This document shows, piece after piece, positions 32,937 through 34,639 of a DNA stretch of 34,639 nucleotides. Source of the DNA: Bacterioplanes sp. (GTDB taxonomy: Bacteria; Pseudomonadota; Gammaproteobacteria; Pseudomonadales; Oceanobacteraceae); contig JACUUC010000029.1 in assembly GCA_014859445.1 (NCBI GenBank), positions 1 to 34,639 on the forward strand, written 5' to 3'. Made by a program: the position numbers and the translations under genes. Each line of letters begins with the position of its first letter. Position 1 is the stretch's first letter. A model generated the notes under the pieces. The model saw only the letters and a program-made list of their open reading frames with translations, made no database searches and was not told the DNA's origin.

Positions 32937-34462
32937 GCCAGTTTGTGCAAATTGCTTGGATCCAATTGTAAGGCGCGTGCGGTATTACTCCAACTGTAGT
33001 GATGCAGTTCCAATTGCTGTCGTATCACGTGTGCTTGGAATAATTGCGTGGCTTCTTTCAAGCTGACCTGCATGGCAACGCTTAAGGGTTCGCTGGCATT
33101 TAGCGTGGCGGTTAGTGCTTGTTGGCTGTGATTGCCGGGTGTGATGTCTAAATCCAGCAAGTTACGATCAATGGTGATGATGTCTTGGCGTTGCGCACCT
33201 TGGCTTAGCGCTTTAATCGCTGCTCGACTGATGACGTGCTCTAATTCCCGAATATTGCCGGGCCAAGGGTATTGCTGCAAAGCATGTTCGGCATCCATGG
33301 AAAGCCGAACACTGCGTAAACCTAGACGGCTTCGATTGAGTTCTAAGAAATGGCCAGCCAGCAACGAAATGTCACTGCTGCGTTCGCGTAACGGTGGAAT
33401 GGGGAGGGGGTACACAGATAGCCGATGGTAGAGGTCGGCACGAAACTCCCCAGCCTTAACTTGCGCTTTTAAATCACGATTGGTTGCGGCGACGATGCGT
33501 ACGTCGACTCGACGAAATTTATCACTGCCTAATCGCTGTATTTCTCCATTTTGCAGCACACGTAATAATTTGGCCTGTATGGATAGCGGCAATTCACCGA
33601 CTTCATCTAAAAATAGCGTACCTTGATCGGCAGCATCAAAGCGTCCAGCACGATCTTGCGTCGCCCCCGAAAACGCCCCTTTTTGATGGCCGAACAATTC
33701 ACTTTCAGCAAGGCTTTCTGGAAGTGCGGCGCAATTAATGTAAATGAGTGGTTTGTCTTGTCGCAGCGAATGCTGATGCAGAAAGCGGGCAAATAGTTCT
33801 TTACCCACTCCGGTTTCACCCAACAGCAGCACGGGTAGGTCGGAGTTGGCGACCACTTCCAGTTCACGTTTGATGGCTAGCAAGGGTTCGCTGCAACCAA
33901 TAATATCGAGGTTGCCTTCATTCACTGGCAACGGCGACAAACCATCATGTTGGCGCGCTTGGCGCAGTGCACGCAGGTCGCGCTCGATCTGCCCCATGCG
34001 CACCGTGGCTTCGACCAGCAAATTACAACGCTGTAACTCGTGCAATGTATCCTGGTCGAAGACTCCCGGTGTGAGGGAGTCCAGTGTGAGCGCCCCCCAG
34101 CGAATACCGTCGACATAGACACTGATGCCCATGCAATCGTGAACGGGCAGGGCCTCACCCGGCTGATGCAATAGCAATCCATCATAGGGATCGTCGAGCG
34201 GGCTGTCTGGATCAAAGCGAACGGCTTGACGGTTACCAATAATGGTTGCCAAACGAGGATGTTGAGCCAATTTAAAACGACGGCCCAAGGCCTCATTGAC
34301 CAAACCGGTAATGGCCAGAGGACGTAGACTGTCTTGCTCTAATCTCAGCAGTGCCACAGCACCGCAGTGAAAATGATTTTGCAGACCATTGACTAAGCGT
34401 TGCAAGCGAACGCTATTGGGAATGTCGTGAATTAAGTCCGCTAATAATGACTCGGCCAGCAT
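32915..34462 (-). CDS. norR: Nitric oxide-responsive sigma54 activator NorR
   Basis: A 515-residue activator. The N-terminal GAF domain (about 15-155) keeps the residues proposed to hold the nitric-oxide-binding iron: Arg82, Asp91, Asp94 (LDDPYDG), Cys110 and Asp128. The AAA+ domain has Walker A LGETGVGKE (214-222) and Walker B LFLDEVGEL. The sigma54-contact loop reads GAFSGA at 262-267 instead of the usual GAFTGA. A helix-turn-helix ends the protein (TARALQLDPSNLHKLAHRLGLK). I prefer the ATG at 34462, served by AAGGTG; the frame could also begin at the GTG at 34474. It reads away from the right edge, where a sigma54 promoter points outward. Confidence 0.93.
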   Translation of the reverse strand: MLAESLLADLIHDIPNSVRLQRLVNGLQNHFHCGAVALLRLEQDSLRPLAITGLVNEALGRRFKLAQHPRLATIIGNRQAVRFDPDSPLDDPYDGLLLHQPGEALPVHDCMGISVYVDGIRWGALTLDSLTPGVFDQDTLHELQRCNLLVEATVRMGQIERDLRALRQARQHDGLSPLPVNEGNLDIIGCSEPLLAIKRELEVVANSDLPVLLLGETGVGKELFARFLHQHSLRQDKPLIYINCAALPESLAESELFGHQKGAFSGATQDRAGRFDAADQGTLFLDEVGELPLSIQAKLLRVLQNGEIQRLGSDKFRRVDVRIVAATNRDLKAQVKAGEFRADLYHRLSVYPLPIPPLRERSSDISLLAGHFLELNRSRLGLRSVRLSMDAEHALQQYPWPGNIRELEHVISRAAIKALSQGAQRQDIITIDRNLLDLDITPGNHSQQALTATLNASEPLSVAMQVSLKEATQLFQAHVIRQQLELHHYSWSNTARALQLDPSNLHKLAHRLGLK

Positions 34463-34480
34463 GGTAAATTTCACCTTAGG

Positions 34481-34491
34481 GTAAAAAAGAC
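34481..34491. promoter_or_regulatory. Possible NorR-type site
   Basis: GT-N7-AC, the core reported for NorR sites, 124 bases before the sigma54 promoter's end. The core is short and expected by chance fairly often. Only this copy was found, whereas known NorR promoters have three. Confidence 0.25.
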
Positions 34492-34614
34492 AGTAATAAA
34501 TTGGGCGGATAATACCTTTCTAGGCGATATTTATTCGCTGACGCACATCAATATGTACGGTAAGTGCCTATTTGTTTCTCGATATCTACCTCTATGTGGG
34601 TAGTTGCTTCAGTA

Positions 34615-34630
34615 TGGATCGTATTTTGCT
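34615..34630 (+). promoter_or_regulatory. Sigma54 (-24/-12) promoter pointing out of the window
   Basis: TGGATCGTATTTTGCT: GG (34616-34617) and GC (34628-34629) are exactly ten bases apart, with TTGCT at the -12 side. Together with divergent norR this predicts a nitric oxide detoxification gene just beyond the right edge. Confidence 0.65.
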
Positions 34631-34639
34631 ATAGCTAAG

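Noticed and set aside
34586-34603. CTACC/GGTAG inverted repeat as a NorR site
   Set aside because: It does not fit the GT-N7-AC core and the arms are only five bases.

Overview
The window is chromosomal DNA of a facultatively anaerobic gammaproteobacterium, most likely marine and of the Oceanospirillales/Pseudomonadales type. The evidence is the lptM-lysA-dapF-DUF484-HAD order next to a class I adenylate cyclase, a NhaD sodium/proton antiporter, and NarL, FNR-type and NorR regulatory elements. The genus cannot be named from sequence alone.

Left end (1-4025, minus strand): a compact array of four cassettes that looks like a store of polymorphic-toxin tips. Each cassette carries a differently shortened copy of one conserved domain ending at a GENGG junction. 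Three of the four show a hydrophobic, AT-rich tip of about 110 residues, each followed at once by a small membrane protein, the likely immunity protein. The fourth cassette runs off the window. No full-length toxin with a secretion or delivery domain lies in the window, and the array seems to have its own sigma70-type promoter (3997-4025). This is the most unusual part of the window.

Housekeeping block (4330-10798, minus): cyaA, then lptM, lysA, dapF, DUF484 and a YigB-like HAD phosphatase. xerC, which usually sits between DUF484 and the phosphatase gene, is cleanly missing.

Sensory and catabolic block (10942-19751): a lipoprotein alkaline phosphatase; an operon of PAS histidine kinase, FixJ-type regulator and chemoreceptor; and, divergently, an AMP-forming acyl-CoA ligase with a polytopic permease closed by a strong terminator. 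The arrangement suggests sensing, uptake and CoA activation of one carboxylic acid.

Middle (19869-23975): a secreted DcrB-like protein, the YafJ amidotransferase, NnrS and NhaD.

Anaerobic block (24137-34630): nrdG-nrdD behind a 36-bp perfect palindrome containing a consensus FNR box; the molybdenum cofactor operon moaA-(mobA-moaB fusion)-moaC-moaD-moaE with a probable Moco riboswitch; the divergent operon narL-moeA-moeB; and norR. A sigma54-type promoter at the right edge points out of the window toward a probable nitric-oxide-responsive gene. Together these genes support nitrate respiration (molybdoenzyme cofactor and nitrate control), handling of the nitric oxide it produces, and oxygen-independent deoxynucleotide synthesis.
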